From Aldrovandia affinis (Eukaryota > Chordata > Actinopteri > Notacanthiformes > Halosauridae), in NCBI GenBank assembly GCA_029706075.1, contig JAINUG010000011.1:656001-720000 (forward strand): a DNA stretch of 64,000 bases, read 5' to 3'. Under the pieces are notes generated by a model. The model ran no database searches and was not told the origin of the DNA. It was given only the letters and a program-made list of their open reading frames with translations. Below are positions 13,101 through 25,500 of this stretch, piece after piece (the stretch's first letter is position 1; each line of letters starts with the position of its first letter). The position numbers and the translations under genes are program-made.

Positions 13101-16100
13101 ACGTTAGTCTGAGCAACAAATATTTTATTGTGTTCTAATTAAGGTGGAAAAGAGGGACACGGTACTCCAGGCGCATTGAGGTAAGGAACGTGTTTTTGTT
13201 TGCACTTCACCTGACGAAGACCTACCTGAAACATTGTCTTTGTGGCGCAGTTAATACATTTTTTCATTCAATATTTGTCCTTTTTTAAGGACCCATCCTG
13301 CCACAGGCTCATACAATACGACTTTTCAAACTGCTTACGTGTGTGATTGTGCACATCTCTGGGTTTGACGCATTTGAAACAGAAAACAATATGCATTCTG
13401 GTTTGAACGCCCCCAGATTGTGTGAATTTGAGCAATGGCCGCTTGTACCAAGGCAGCACCCAGCTGGCGGGGTAGGGTCACGGGCTCGGGGAGTTTCTGT
13501 GAGACAGCCCCGGGGGGCAGGCACCTTCAGGCGTGGAGGCCTCCTTCCTGCGGGCGGAGTTGGAGGGGGCCAGCAGGCTGCTGGCGTTGGGCTGGTGCTC
13601 GGGGGACTTGACGATGGCCGACATGATGATCTGCTGGCGGGCCATGGACGGGGTGGCGGGGTTGCCGTGTTCCAGGGCTTTGAAGTGGACCGCTGGAGGA
13701 GAGAGGGAGAGAGATTACGTTTTAGTAATTAGTGCAAACGATTGTACCTGACTCCCAGGTAAAGGGAGGGTGGTCAAATCAGCGGTGCTCGGCCCACGAG
13801 GGTGATTTGAGTAACCCTGGTGTAGACCAAGCATAATATTGTTTTGTGACTCAGCTTGCATGACTGCAAGGTAGGCCGTCAAACCCGGACGACTAAATTT
13901 AGCCTCTGATGCCAAACAAATCACCTAGAAAGCCAAATCTGCCTGGTTCATTCAAACCTCAGGTCAAACTACCTAGCAACACAGCGTTTCATTAAAACAA
14001 CTGGCTAGCTAGCTCCCTAGATTCCGGCATTTCAGTTCAAATGAATGACACTACTGAAGTGTAGCTAAAAGCAAGCTTGCTAGGCAGTGACATGTGACAA
14101 CATTAACCTTTACCGGATACCTAACTAGATGTTTAGTTTACTACCTAGGTAGTTACAGTTCATGTGTTTTCATGAACATTAACAGCAGTACACTTGCTCG
14201 CTTCCCACTGACATCACTAAAAAGTGAAAAAAGTAAAGACACAGGTTTCTTTAACGAATGTAGGAAAATATGGGTAGCATTTCTTTGGAACAGAGCTTGT
14301 TTAGTACCTGTGAAATATATTGGTGAAAGTTTAGTTGTAAATTGGAGTCATTTTGATATGAATAATTTGGTGTGCAGACCAAACATGCATTACATATGTG
14401 AGAACTTTTTTTAGTGTTGAAAATATTTTGTTGAGAAAAAAGGTTACTCCTAGTGGTGGGAGAGTGAAACCTCATAAACGTCATAATAGGAGAAGCTATC
14501 ATGTAGTTGACACTGACTCACAGATTTTAGCCAAATTAGCGTTTGGCTGTGGAGAGCATAAATCTCATGACTGGCACCATACTGAAGCCCCAATATTATT
14601 TATTCCCACAGCTCCTGGTTGGTGTGTTCGATTCAGAAGTGTGTGCGTCAGCGTTTATTCATCCCTGTCGGCGGTGTGCGCATCGCTCTCACCCTCGTCC
14701 CGCAGGGAGCGCAGCTCAATGCGCATCTTCTGCAGCGCCTCCTCCAGTTCGGAGCAGCGCGCCCGCTCCTTGTCCAGCGCCACCTTCATGTCGTTGTACT
14801 GCATGGGCACCTGGGCCTGGCCCGCGCTCATCAGGTCCTCCCGCCGCCGAGAGAAAATGCCCTGCGGTGCACGTTACAACATTCCACACCACGTTACACA
14901 TGGAGAGAAAAGGAAACAGAGCACCAACTATTCGAGGGTGGTCTAGCAGTTACAACGTTTGACGCTGGCCACTGCGACCAGGGTTCAATTCCACCGGCCG
15001 CACCAGTGTCAGCTCTGGCCGGGAGTGCCACTAGGGGGTGGCATTTGGCTGTCTGCCCCAGGGAGGGGGTAAGGGAAGCCGACATGAGTTTGCTGTGTAT
15101 AGGAGTGGCTCTGGGGTACTGGAGTTACAGTTAACGGCTTGGCGAGTGCCGGCTCGGAGGAGGCGGTACTTTGCCTTTGTCACTGCCGGTCTCAGGGCTA
15201 CGGCAGCAAACTCACAATATGAGGGGGGATTGACATGAAAAAGAGAGGGTGTAATTGGCTACTAAATTGGAAGAAAAACAGAAACAAAATCTTTAGAACA
15301 CCAACTAATCGATATGGAGGGAGAAGGGAACTGAACAACACCGACCATTCAATGTGGAGGGAAAAAGTAGAAAGAATTGATTTGACTGAACAGGTAATAT
15401 GAACATGCCTGTTTGCTCACATCAGCATGTCAGTATCTAAAGGTTGTATAGTTAGGATTACTGTAGAACCCTCTGTCCACTGGATGAGATGAACCAAAGC
15501 CTGACTCACCATGGTCATTAAAGATCCCATACCATTTTTTGAAAGACTAGGGGTGACAACCCTGGTTTCCTGGAGAAATGACCAAAAATGTCTCTTGAAA
15601 TCTGGCAACCCCCTACATCTGATGAGCTACACAATCCCTTGCGTTCCTTACCCACTTTCAATCCCAAGGTCGACACAGCAAATGTGAAATGAGCTCTGGG
15701 TTGATTTACCTGGTTAAATAAAGGTAAATAAATCAATATTGTTTTTGAGGTTTTAAAAAAAATATATATTGTTTATTGCTATTATTTATATTATTCCCAC
15801 CGGAAGTGACACTGCCCTTTCTCTGAGCCTTGACAGGATGTCATGCAGAGGGCAAAGATAAAGATGAAGGTGTGATGTGGAAGGGATGGGAGAGCCCTGC
15901 TTCATAATAAGCAACCTTCTGGACACCTGAACAAATACAGAGGGCACTAAATGCTTAAGGTCAGGTGGTCTGGTAACTTTGAATCAGGTAGCAGAGCCTG
16001 ATACATTTAACATTTTAAGCATTTAGCAGACACTCTTATCCAGAGCGACTTACAAGATGTGCATTAATACATGGTAGGAACAATCATAGTTTGGCAAGAG

Positions 16101-19100
16101 ATCAGTGCAGTGATAGATTATACAGTACTTGACAGGACAATGCCATCCATAGCAGTCCCTCTCACTGTAACCTGACAAGGCCCTGTTCTGGGTGTTCATT
16201 GGTCTGTCAGCACAGGTGTGTAATGACGAGGACGAGAGAGAAGATGACGTTCCCGATCGAGGCCTCACCTTCTTTTTCTTGGAGGGCTGGTCCATCTTGG
16301 CCTGGAGGAAGTCGATGAGTTTGGTCTGCTGGGATATGGTGCCCTCCATCTTCACTTTCTCATGCGAGTACACGGCCTGTAGGGGGAGCCAGTTTGTCAC
16401 CTGTGATTAGCGGGCGGTGAGCAATCCACTTCGAAACCTTACCCAGTAATCTGTTCATCGGCCCAAAATCCTGAAACAAGTATCTTTCCAATTCCAACTT
16501 CTGAAATAATGAATCTGAAAATGGATATTCTGATTTGGAATCTGGCTACCTGTAACTGTTCTTATTGGTTAGGCTTTTCCCAATTCGTTCGTCCCTCTTG
16601 ACTTTTTTATTACTTATGTTTTTAACAAAGCGTGTCTTCGTGCCTTGAGTTAACAAACCGCATAACATGCCTTTACATGAATGAAAAACGCTCTGGAAAA
16701 TGTAATACGCACCATCCAAAGACAAACTGGACAACAGTGTGTTTGAACTGTATACCAAATTAATTCTGAGTTTCTGCCAAAACAATCAAGCCCCCTTTAA
16801 AAAGTAAACTGAACGAATTTCATGGCCCCTTTCCCACTGTCATTACAACTGTTTGACACAACATGACAGTTCTGCTGGAACATCTAACCGCAGACGGCAA
16901 CTGAAAACAACTCTTTAGTTGATTACATCTAGTTATGGAAAATGGCACTGCAGTTAATTTATTCCTAACTTTGCAGCATCAAATTAGTTGAGCACACTTG
17001 GAAACATTTATGTGGCATTTATATGCTAATCTAAGATGTCATATAAATAATGCATAGTTTGATTAATTATAGGTGCAATTTTGTTATTTTGTGAGAGCAC
17101 AACGTGATGGCTTTAGAACTGCACAACGATAAACAACATTTGCATTTTCTTTGTGAGTCCAAAGCCTCACAACTACACAAACAAAGCTGAGGCAATATTG
17201 CTGAAGAAAGAATTCGAGGGCTAGCATTAATCATGGATTTGGCAGGCAGCTTTTCCGATCTGTTCTAGAAACAATGCTTACAGACAGAAATTAAAATGCA
17301 ATATTGCATTCGCAGTACCGCTCCTCAACGTCCACAAGCAAGTTCTCATTTCCCAATCATCCCTGCATTTTTTGTGAATGTGTTGTGTTGTGCTTGCAAA
17401 TGTGGTCTTAGACTCTTCGATACAGTGTGCACTGGAACAGTGAAGTTTATGTGTCAGACACAGCCCTGCATTGAGCCAAATACCCCTGCCAGGATTTCAG
17501 GTTTCAGTAGAACTGATAAATACATTCACATTTAACATTTAATGAGTGATTCAGAACTCTTTTGTACCTAAGCAGTGTGCCAGTCAAAATCAGTATAAAC
17601 CACATTAAAGATACCCAGTTCCATATACTGTATGTTACACTTGGAGAACTGTTGATAACTCAGTAAGATTAACTTAGAATGTTCTTCCAAGTATTTATCC
17701 TCTTGTACGAACAACATTTAATACCAGCCCCTTAATTCAAGTGGTTAATGCAACCAATTGTGTGGCATAAATAGAAAGTGGCATAAATAGAAAGTGGGCA
17801 ACACTGGTCTCATAAAAGCTGGATCTGTGGAAGCCAGCTGGCATAACTGTACTATAGCAATGAAATGGTGAAGGGATTTACTGGAAATACCCGACACTGG
17901 CTTAAGGAATCAACAAGATATCTTTGGTCAGAAAGTGAGATGCAAGCTCTTCCTTCACCATATCCTGTCCTGTTGAGAGTGCATTTTCAGTCAGGGGCCG
18001 ATTCTGGTCTGCATTTTACTGTTCCCGTTATTAAAAAACCTGTTATAAAGAGAACAGCCAAAACTCTAAACATAGTCCCGCCGTGCATTGCCAAATTAAC
18101 ACGAGGAGTGCCAGCTACAGTAGCTCGTCGAGATGTTGTGTTTAGCGACCTATGCAGCCGTTTAGCTGTGTCCATTAGAGGCGCCTCAGCACGATCAGTG
18201 CTACCAGCGTGACCAGTGGGGTGGAGAGAGGAACATTGCCTGAGTGAATGCACTAATGTACCACTTTGTGTTTTGGCACAAGGAGGGGAGGGGGAAGAAA
18301 AAAAACATTGGTCGCCAACAAAGATAAACAAAAATAAATTGACCTAGGGGCCTCCCGGGTGGTCTAGTGGTTACAACACTCGATGCTGGTTACTGCGAGC
18401 AGAGTTAAATTCCACCGACCGTGCCAGTATCAGCTCTGACCAGGAGTGCCACTAGGGGGCGGCAATTGTCTGTCCGCCCCAGGGAGGGGGGAGGGAAGCC
18501 GATATAAGTTCGCTGCGTATGGGAGTGGCTCTGTGTGTACCGGAGTTACAGTCGGCGGCTTGGTGAGTGCTGGCTCGGAGGAGGCGGTACATCGCCTTTG
18601 TAACTGCCGGTCTCAGGGCTACGGCAGCAAACTCACAATACGAGGGGGGATTGACATGAAAAGAGAAGGTGTTATGGGCTACCCAATTGGGAGAAAAAAA
18701 TCAGAATAACAATCTTTAAAATAAATAAATTGACCTAGAACGGATCAGACCTACTGCTTTCGTATGTATGGGATACCTGTTTTAATAAATATAATAAATA
18801 AACATTATTTATACAACGCCTTTCATACAAGGCAACATTGTTTCTAAAGTCTATGTTCATGTGAAGCTGTGAGGTGCACACATGTGGTAGAGGAGTTTTG
18901 GTAGGGGCTTGGTCGTGGGGGCGGTTTGCGGACCTGGATGTTCTCCAGCTGGTACTCCAGGTCAGTGCGCTCCGTCTTCAGCAGGTCTGTCTGATCCAGA
19001 GCGTCCTGCAGGCCCTGGGTCAGCCGGAAGATGTGCGTCTTCTGCATGTCCATCTGCTGCTGCAGCTTGCCTTGCTGTGTGGGGTAAAGGGACACATTCT

Positions 19101-20455
19101 CCTGATGTTTCACCCTGAGGACCAGCCAATGCAGCTTTCACAGCTTCTCGCATCGCCTGGCAACAGGCGCTCACAACCTGGGGGTCGTGAACGAGTCCCA
19201 GGTGGTCTTCAGCAAAACGGAACAAATATTTCCCTTATAAGACTTGTTTGTTTGCATCTTCATATTTCGTTACATATTATGTATTTTGTACTTTCAGATA
19301 AAAGAAACCTGTTTACACATCCTTATTAATATTGTAATCATTAGACCTCATCAGAGAAATTAGACATGCTTCCATGTACAAGTGTGTTAAATGGCCACTG
19401 CATTGCAGTCTGTGGTGTGTGTTGGACAAGTGTTAAACATTTTACCAAGCCGGGGGATCCTCAGCCACAGGGTGGTCATTTCAGGGGGCCTTGAAATAAA
19501 ATTATTTGGGTACTCTTGAGAAGAACATCTTTCATGATGTCCCTGTGCAAAAACGAGCTAAAAACAGGTAGCTGGCCACAGCAAACTGTTTGCTCATTGA
19601 CTACCTAAATGAGATAAGAAAAATCTGGCCAAAAAAGGCCAGGCCTGGGGCTATCTTGAAGTGATTGTAACCCCCCAGTTAGACAGACGGTCGATTGGCT
19701 TGTTTAGCTTTGACATATTGGATACCTCGTCCAGCAGCCTCTGTTTGAGCTCCCGCTCGGTCTCCAGCTTCTGCTGCAGGCTGCGGGCGTTCATCTCCAG
19801 CATGGCGTGCTTCTTCTCCAGATCGCTCAGCTGAGGGGGAGACAACACATTCCAGACCGCTCAGCTAACTGCCTGTCCTTGCCGTGTTTGACTAACAGAC
19901 AGACAGACAGAAAGGCAAACTACTGACATAAAACGGACGGACCTACTGACACAAATACGGGCAGACAGACAAACAACAAACATGCAGTACATTCGTGCAG
20001 ACGGACTCACGGTGTCAGAGAGGCTCTCGGCCTTCAGTTTCTGCTCCTTCAGGGCCTGCTGCAGGGCCATGATCTCGGCCTTGTGCTCCTTCAGCGCCAG
20101 CTCCACCGCCTGGCGAGACTCGGTACTGCGCTGGTCCGCACGCAGCCTGCACAGAGAGAGTCGTTTAGATGCTGCCTGCGGTTACACAGGTGATCTGTCA
20201 AGAGACTAATATCTGCCAATGACATGTTTTGCTTTATCGTGCTATATAGTGGTCTGTTCCCATGGGTTCTGTGTGCTCTCTATGGCCTGGGAAGTTCATG
20301 AACAGATGTGTGCACTACACACTGAACCTTTCAATATCCCAGGCCCACCACTTGCTGGGTGGGGTGTGTGCATGCTTTTGTGTTGTCACTGGGTGACGTG
20401 GGTATGCGTGTGAATGTGTTTGTGTCGTGAGCCTGCACGTTTGTTACTGGGTGAA

Positions 20456-20486
<31 letters not shown>

Positions 20487-20549
20487 TATGCTTGTTGTTA
20501 ATGGGTGAAGTGTGTGTGTGTGTGTTTGTATGCTTGTTGTTAATGGGTG

Positions 20550-20586
<37 letters not shown>

Positions 20587-20654
20587 TATGCTTGTTGTTA
20601 ATGGGTGAAGTGTGTGGGTGTATGTGTGTGTTTGTATGCTTGTTGTTAATGGGT

Positions 20655-20734
<80 letters not shown>

Positions 20735-22470
20735 AGTGCGTTTGTGTGCACGTGCGCATAAGCGTTACCTGTTCTGCTTCTCATTGTCCAGCAGTCTCTG
20801 CATGTCGCGGGTCCTCCTCTCAGCCTGGCCCTTCTCATCCTCCAGGGTCCCCCGCCACGCCTCCCACTGCCGCTCCTTCTCCAGCAGCTCGTCATTCAGG
20901 GTCTCCAGCTCCAGGACCTGCTCCTCCAGCATGGTGCATGTCGTTTTCAGGGTCTCGATGTTCTGAGGAGAGGAGAAGGGAAGAGAGGAGAGGAGAGGGA
21001 CTCAACACAGTATTTGTCAGGAACTCTGGGCCTGCTAAGCTCATTTCAGTATCCTCCATTTCCTCCCTGTGAGCTCTCGACACAATAAATCTAACGTTAG
21101 ACAAAACTTCGATTATGGATTTATTGACATTTTATCACCAGTGATAAATTAAATGCATGGCAAATAAATAAGATGGGTGGGGTATGTGAGCATTGTTATC
21201 AAAAGTCAAATACAGAAAGAAGTGGAGAACTTTGAACTTCTAAATATTGATCTGAGTATGTGGTTCTGTATGAGGTAGAGCATGACAACGCTCTGGTTGT
21301 GGGCTCAATTCCCATTGGGACCGATATATTGAAAAATGCATGCATTCACTACTGTAAGTCGCCTTGGATAAAAGCGTCTGCTAAATGGCATACGTTATGT
21401 TATGTTGATCCCTGCCTGCCTGAAAGATCATAACAAAAAAACACTACTGAATTGCCGGTTCTGGAGTGCACACATTAAAAACTCCCAGCCACTGAAACGT
21501 TGTGACTAATATGAATTCCGATAACAGGCTGTTCTCGGTTCGCAGCTGCTTCCTCCTGGCTGTTCCACCGGGTTAGGCGGGAGATGGAGGGCATCAGACT
21601 AAAGCGCTGCCACTCCAGATATAGCCGTAGCACCCAGTGAAGTCCGTACACTCAGGGCTGAAGCGACCTTAGAGAGACGATGACACATCGCTCCCACCCT
21701 CGTCTGCATCGTGGCTCTCTGGTTTACATCCCCCCCCAACCCTGGTTATGCAACCGCGAGGACAGGGACCGCCCACACGTGCTCCACTCCCTCCCACAGG
21801 AACAGAGCGCATCGCACTGCCTCTGCCGAGAGCTGCACACCGCAACAACACATCTCAGTATCGCCGTCTCTTACTTTCACCCTCGATATCGCTCTCGACT
21901 TTTAATCTCAACATCTCTGTCTCTACTTTTAATCTCGACAACATATATCTATATGTGGTGTTCATCTTATATTCGCATTCCCATGATCATTTTTATACCC
22001 TACCCCCCCAATCTGGAATGTTCATTCGTATTCTAAGCCGTGCTCGCTGCGACATCCGCTGTCGATTCGGGAGAGCGTAGATAAGCATGAGCTCTCCTCC
22101 AAAACACGTGATGCCAGCCGCCGTTTCTTGTCACGCCGCAGTCTACAAGTTAAACATGCGCAGACAAGGTTTTGAAGGAAGACACTTGATGTGCAGCTTC
22201 ATAGTGGCAGAATGTGGCCTGACTGACCAGCAGGGGTTGTTGGTGTACAACGAGACACGGCCAACCCGGCCAACTGAATCCTTCCCTCCCTGGGCGACGC
22301 TACCACCAATTATTTCGCCCTGCGGGGCTGCCAGACATAATTAGCACTGGCACGGTCTGGATTCGATACCAGACTCAGACCGGGCTCATCCACACGCTAG
22401 AAACATATAAGGAAGGTGTAAGGATGAACCACACAGCAGCCCGGTCTTACTGAAGTGCTTACAATGTTTG

Positions 22471-22530
<60 letters not shown>

Positions 22531-25500
22531 TGTTTGCCTCACCAGTTTCTGGTTGTTGAGGCATGTGTGGTATTTGTCTTACCTGTTTATGTTTGTTGCG
22601 GTGTGTGGTATTTGTCTTACCTGTTTTGTTTGTACCTGTTTATGTTTGTTGAGGTGTGTGGTATTTGTCTTACCTGTTTATGTTTGTTGTGGTGTGTGGT
22701 ATTTGTCTTACCTGTTTTGTTTGTTGAGGTGTGTGGTGTTTGCCTTACCTGTTTGTTTGTTGAGGTGTGTGGTGTTTGCCTCACCTGCTTCTGTTTGTTG
22801 AGGTGTGTGTGGTGTTTGCCTCACCTGTTTCTGTTTGTTGCGGTGTGTGTGGTATTTGCCTCACCTGTTTGTTTGTTTGTTGCGGTGTGTGTGGTGTTTG
22901 CCTCACCTGCTTCTGGTTGTTGCGGTGTGTGTGGTGTTTGCCTCACCTGTTTGTTTGTTGAGGTGTGTGTGGTGTTTGCCTCACCTGCTTCTGGTTGTTG
23001 AGGTGTGTGTGGTGTTTGCCTCACCTGCTTCTGGTTGTTGAGGTGCATCTCGCGATCAGCCACCTCCCTGCGCAGCCTGTCCACATCCTGCCTGAGGTGC
23101 AGGCGGTCCTCGCTCTCGTCCGAGGCCTCATCCAGCTGCTTGGACAGGTAGAAGTTCTGCCGGTTCAGTTCAGCATTCTCCTGGGTCAGCTGGGTCAGCT
23201 GCTCCTCTAGATCAGTGATCACCTGCGGGCCAGGCAGTGGAGCGCGAGGTTAGACATGCGGATAACTTCTGCCCAAGTGCATTCTGGGCCTGGAATAATG
23301 ACCAGTGATTTTCTGTACAAGCACATACATCCCTGCTTCTGCTTGCCTCATCTCCTCAATAACAGCATTTTTCTGTATTCTGAACCATGCTGTGCTTATT
23401 TTGACTTGTTGTGACAGTTGTAACATACTTCCCACACCTTTCCCACCTCACAATAAAATTCACATTTGTCTCATTCTGGCTACCTTGATTAATAAAGAAA
23501 ATGTATTCATATTAATTAAAACAAGTCTTAATGGTCTGATTTGGATAGGTTAGAACCATAAATGTGCACAGTGTCCTTCTGAGGTCATGAGCTGTTATTT
23601 AGAGGAAGGGATAATGGGAAAGAATGATAAAAAAAGCTCCTCAAAAAGCATTCAACAAACACAAAGAAATTACACTTTCCAGTCAGCATACTGGCAACGT
23701 ATTGATTGCAACGATACTTGCTATGGCCACAAATGTATTTGCATACTTGTAAAGCAACGTCTATGCCTGTTTTTAAACAAAATCATAAACGCCCTGAATT
23801 TCCTTTTGCAGGTCCGATACTGCGGCATTCTATGATAATGCTCTTTTGAATGAAAAACATGAAGCTTCACAAACGCCAATTAACACTCAACAAATGTTCC
23901 GGAAACCTTTTCCATATTGTCCCGTAGTGAAGCGGATATCGAGCTCAGTCAAGAGAGAAACAGAAATATTAAATAGTTATTCATCTGCTTCCACAGGCAA
24001 ATGACTTCCTCTTGCATTTGAACTGCAGCACATCCTTGCGTCGCATTAAATATTCACTCTTCGCTCATGGCTCTTAATCATCTCATCTCCATCTTAACCA
24101 CAGAAGCCATTTTGTCTATAGAACAGATACCACTAGACAGTGTAATGCCGCTTGGACCCCAGCTTCCTTCCGAGACATTCCGTGTTTTAGCTGTCTCTGC
24201 AGCCGCAGAAGAGCCGTTCCGGACCAAAGGTTCGCTAACAAGACAAGTGTTCTGCCTAGTGTAATAAAAACACTGCATGCAAATTAAGATCGTCCTACTC
24301 TTAACTTTCAGCAAAAGGATTCCGCAAGAGTTAAAGGCACAGAAATTTCTGAAATGGAAATATGTTGCTGGAACTGAAGTGTCATTGATTTAAAACCCTT
24401 GCCAGAGCGTTCCTGGAAAACGTACCCTTGAGCAAGGTACTTAACTAGAATTGCCTCGGTAAATACCCAACACTGTTAGTCACCCTGCATAAAGACATCA
24501 TGCACACAAACATTAGAGAGTCCCAGCCAACCCGGTTATGCTGACGTCCGAGTTCTCCGAGTGAGCGTGAAACGTGGTCCTACGCCACGGTTTGGGGGGG
24601 ATGATCAGTGAGAGTCACAGAGGGCATGCTTAGTCAGGGAGCGGTTGCAAAGTGAGCCAGAGAGCAGGAAGTGCAGAGCGCAACCAGGTGCCGGCCCAGG
24701 GGTGATCCGCCGAGCCGTTCCACTCTGCAGACCTCCCTCCAGAGCATTTCCTGCGCTAGAGCGGTTTTAACAGCCCCGTGTTTACGCACTCTTCGCTTCT
24801 CTTGGAGAAAACCTGCTAAAGCCAACCCCCTTCATATCATTCCCCATGACAACGGGCCCGCACAAGAGCCTCTGCGATGCTGAGAGCCAAGCAGAGCCCT
24901 GTGAGCCATCGGCCCATGTTCACTGCACCAAAGGGGAGCTGCTGCATTGTGCTGGATTTGGGAGGGCAGTGAAGTGATGGAGGTGTTTATCTTCTGCGCG
25001 GTTATAAGCCATCCTCTCAATAAAGCTCCCTGAGGGCGTGGGTCCTGATCCGGATGCCACGGGCTCTCTCGGGTCAGCACTGAGCTGTCCATTTGTCCTC
25101 CATCTCGATCGCTCGCTTGTACTGTACTGCACCGCACTCACACACAGCACACTTCTCACAGCAGCACAACTGGAGAGCAGACAATGATCTCTTTTCAGCA
25201 GCGGTGTACTGAACTGCCGGTGGACATAACATTTGGACAGTAGCTGGAATTTAGACAGTAAAACTGACCCAGGCTGGTTACAGGAGAGTGGAGCTGCACT
25301 GGCGCTAACAAATAACCTTTTTTGCTGGGGTTGCCAGATATGGAAGTACACAGAACCCCAAAAACATAGGAAAAATAAAGGAAAAAAATTCCTTGCGAGA
25401 ATGACACGGCACAATGACTACAAAAGGCTGAACGTACAAGACGGGAGATAAAGGGGAGGGTAAAATGCTGACAAGCGGCTCAGTCTGTTCATTTTCTGAG

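Noticed and set aside
20386-20895. Long open frames rich in Thr-His or Cys-Val (also at 22468-23001, 42705-43028, 49173-49444)
   Set aside because: They are translations of CA/GT microsatellites read through neighbouring exons; no real protein.
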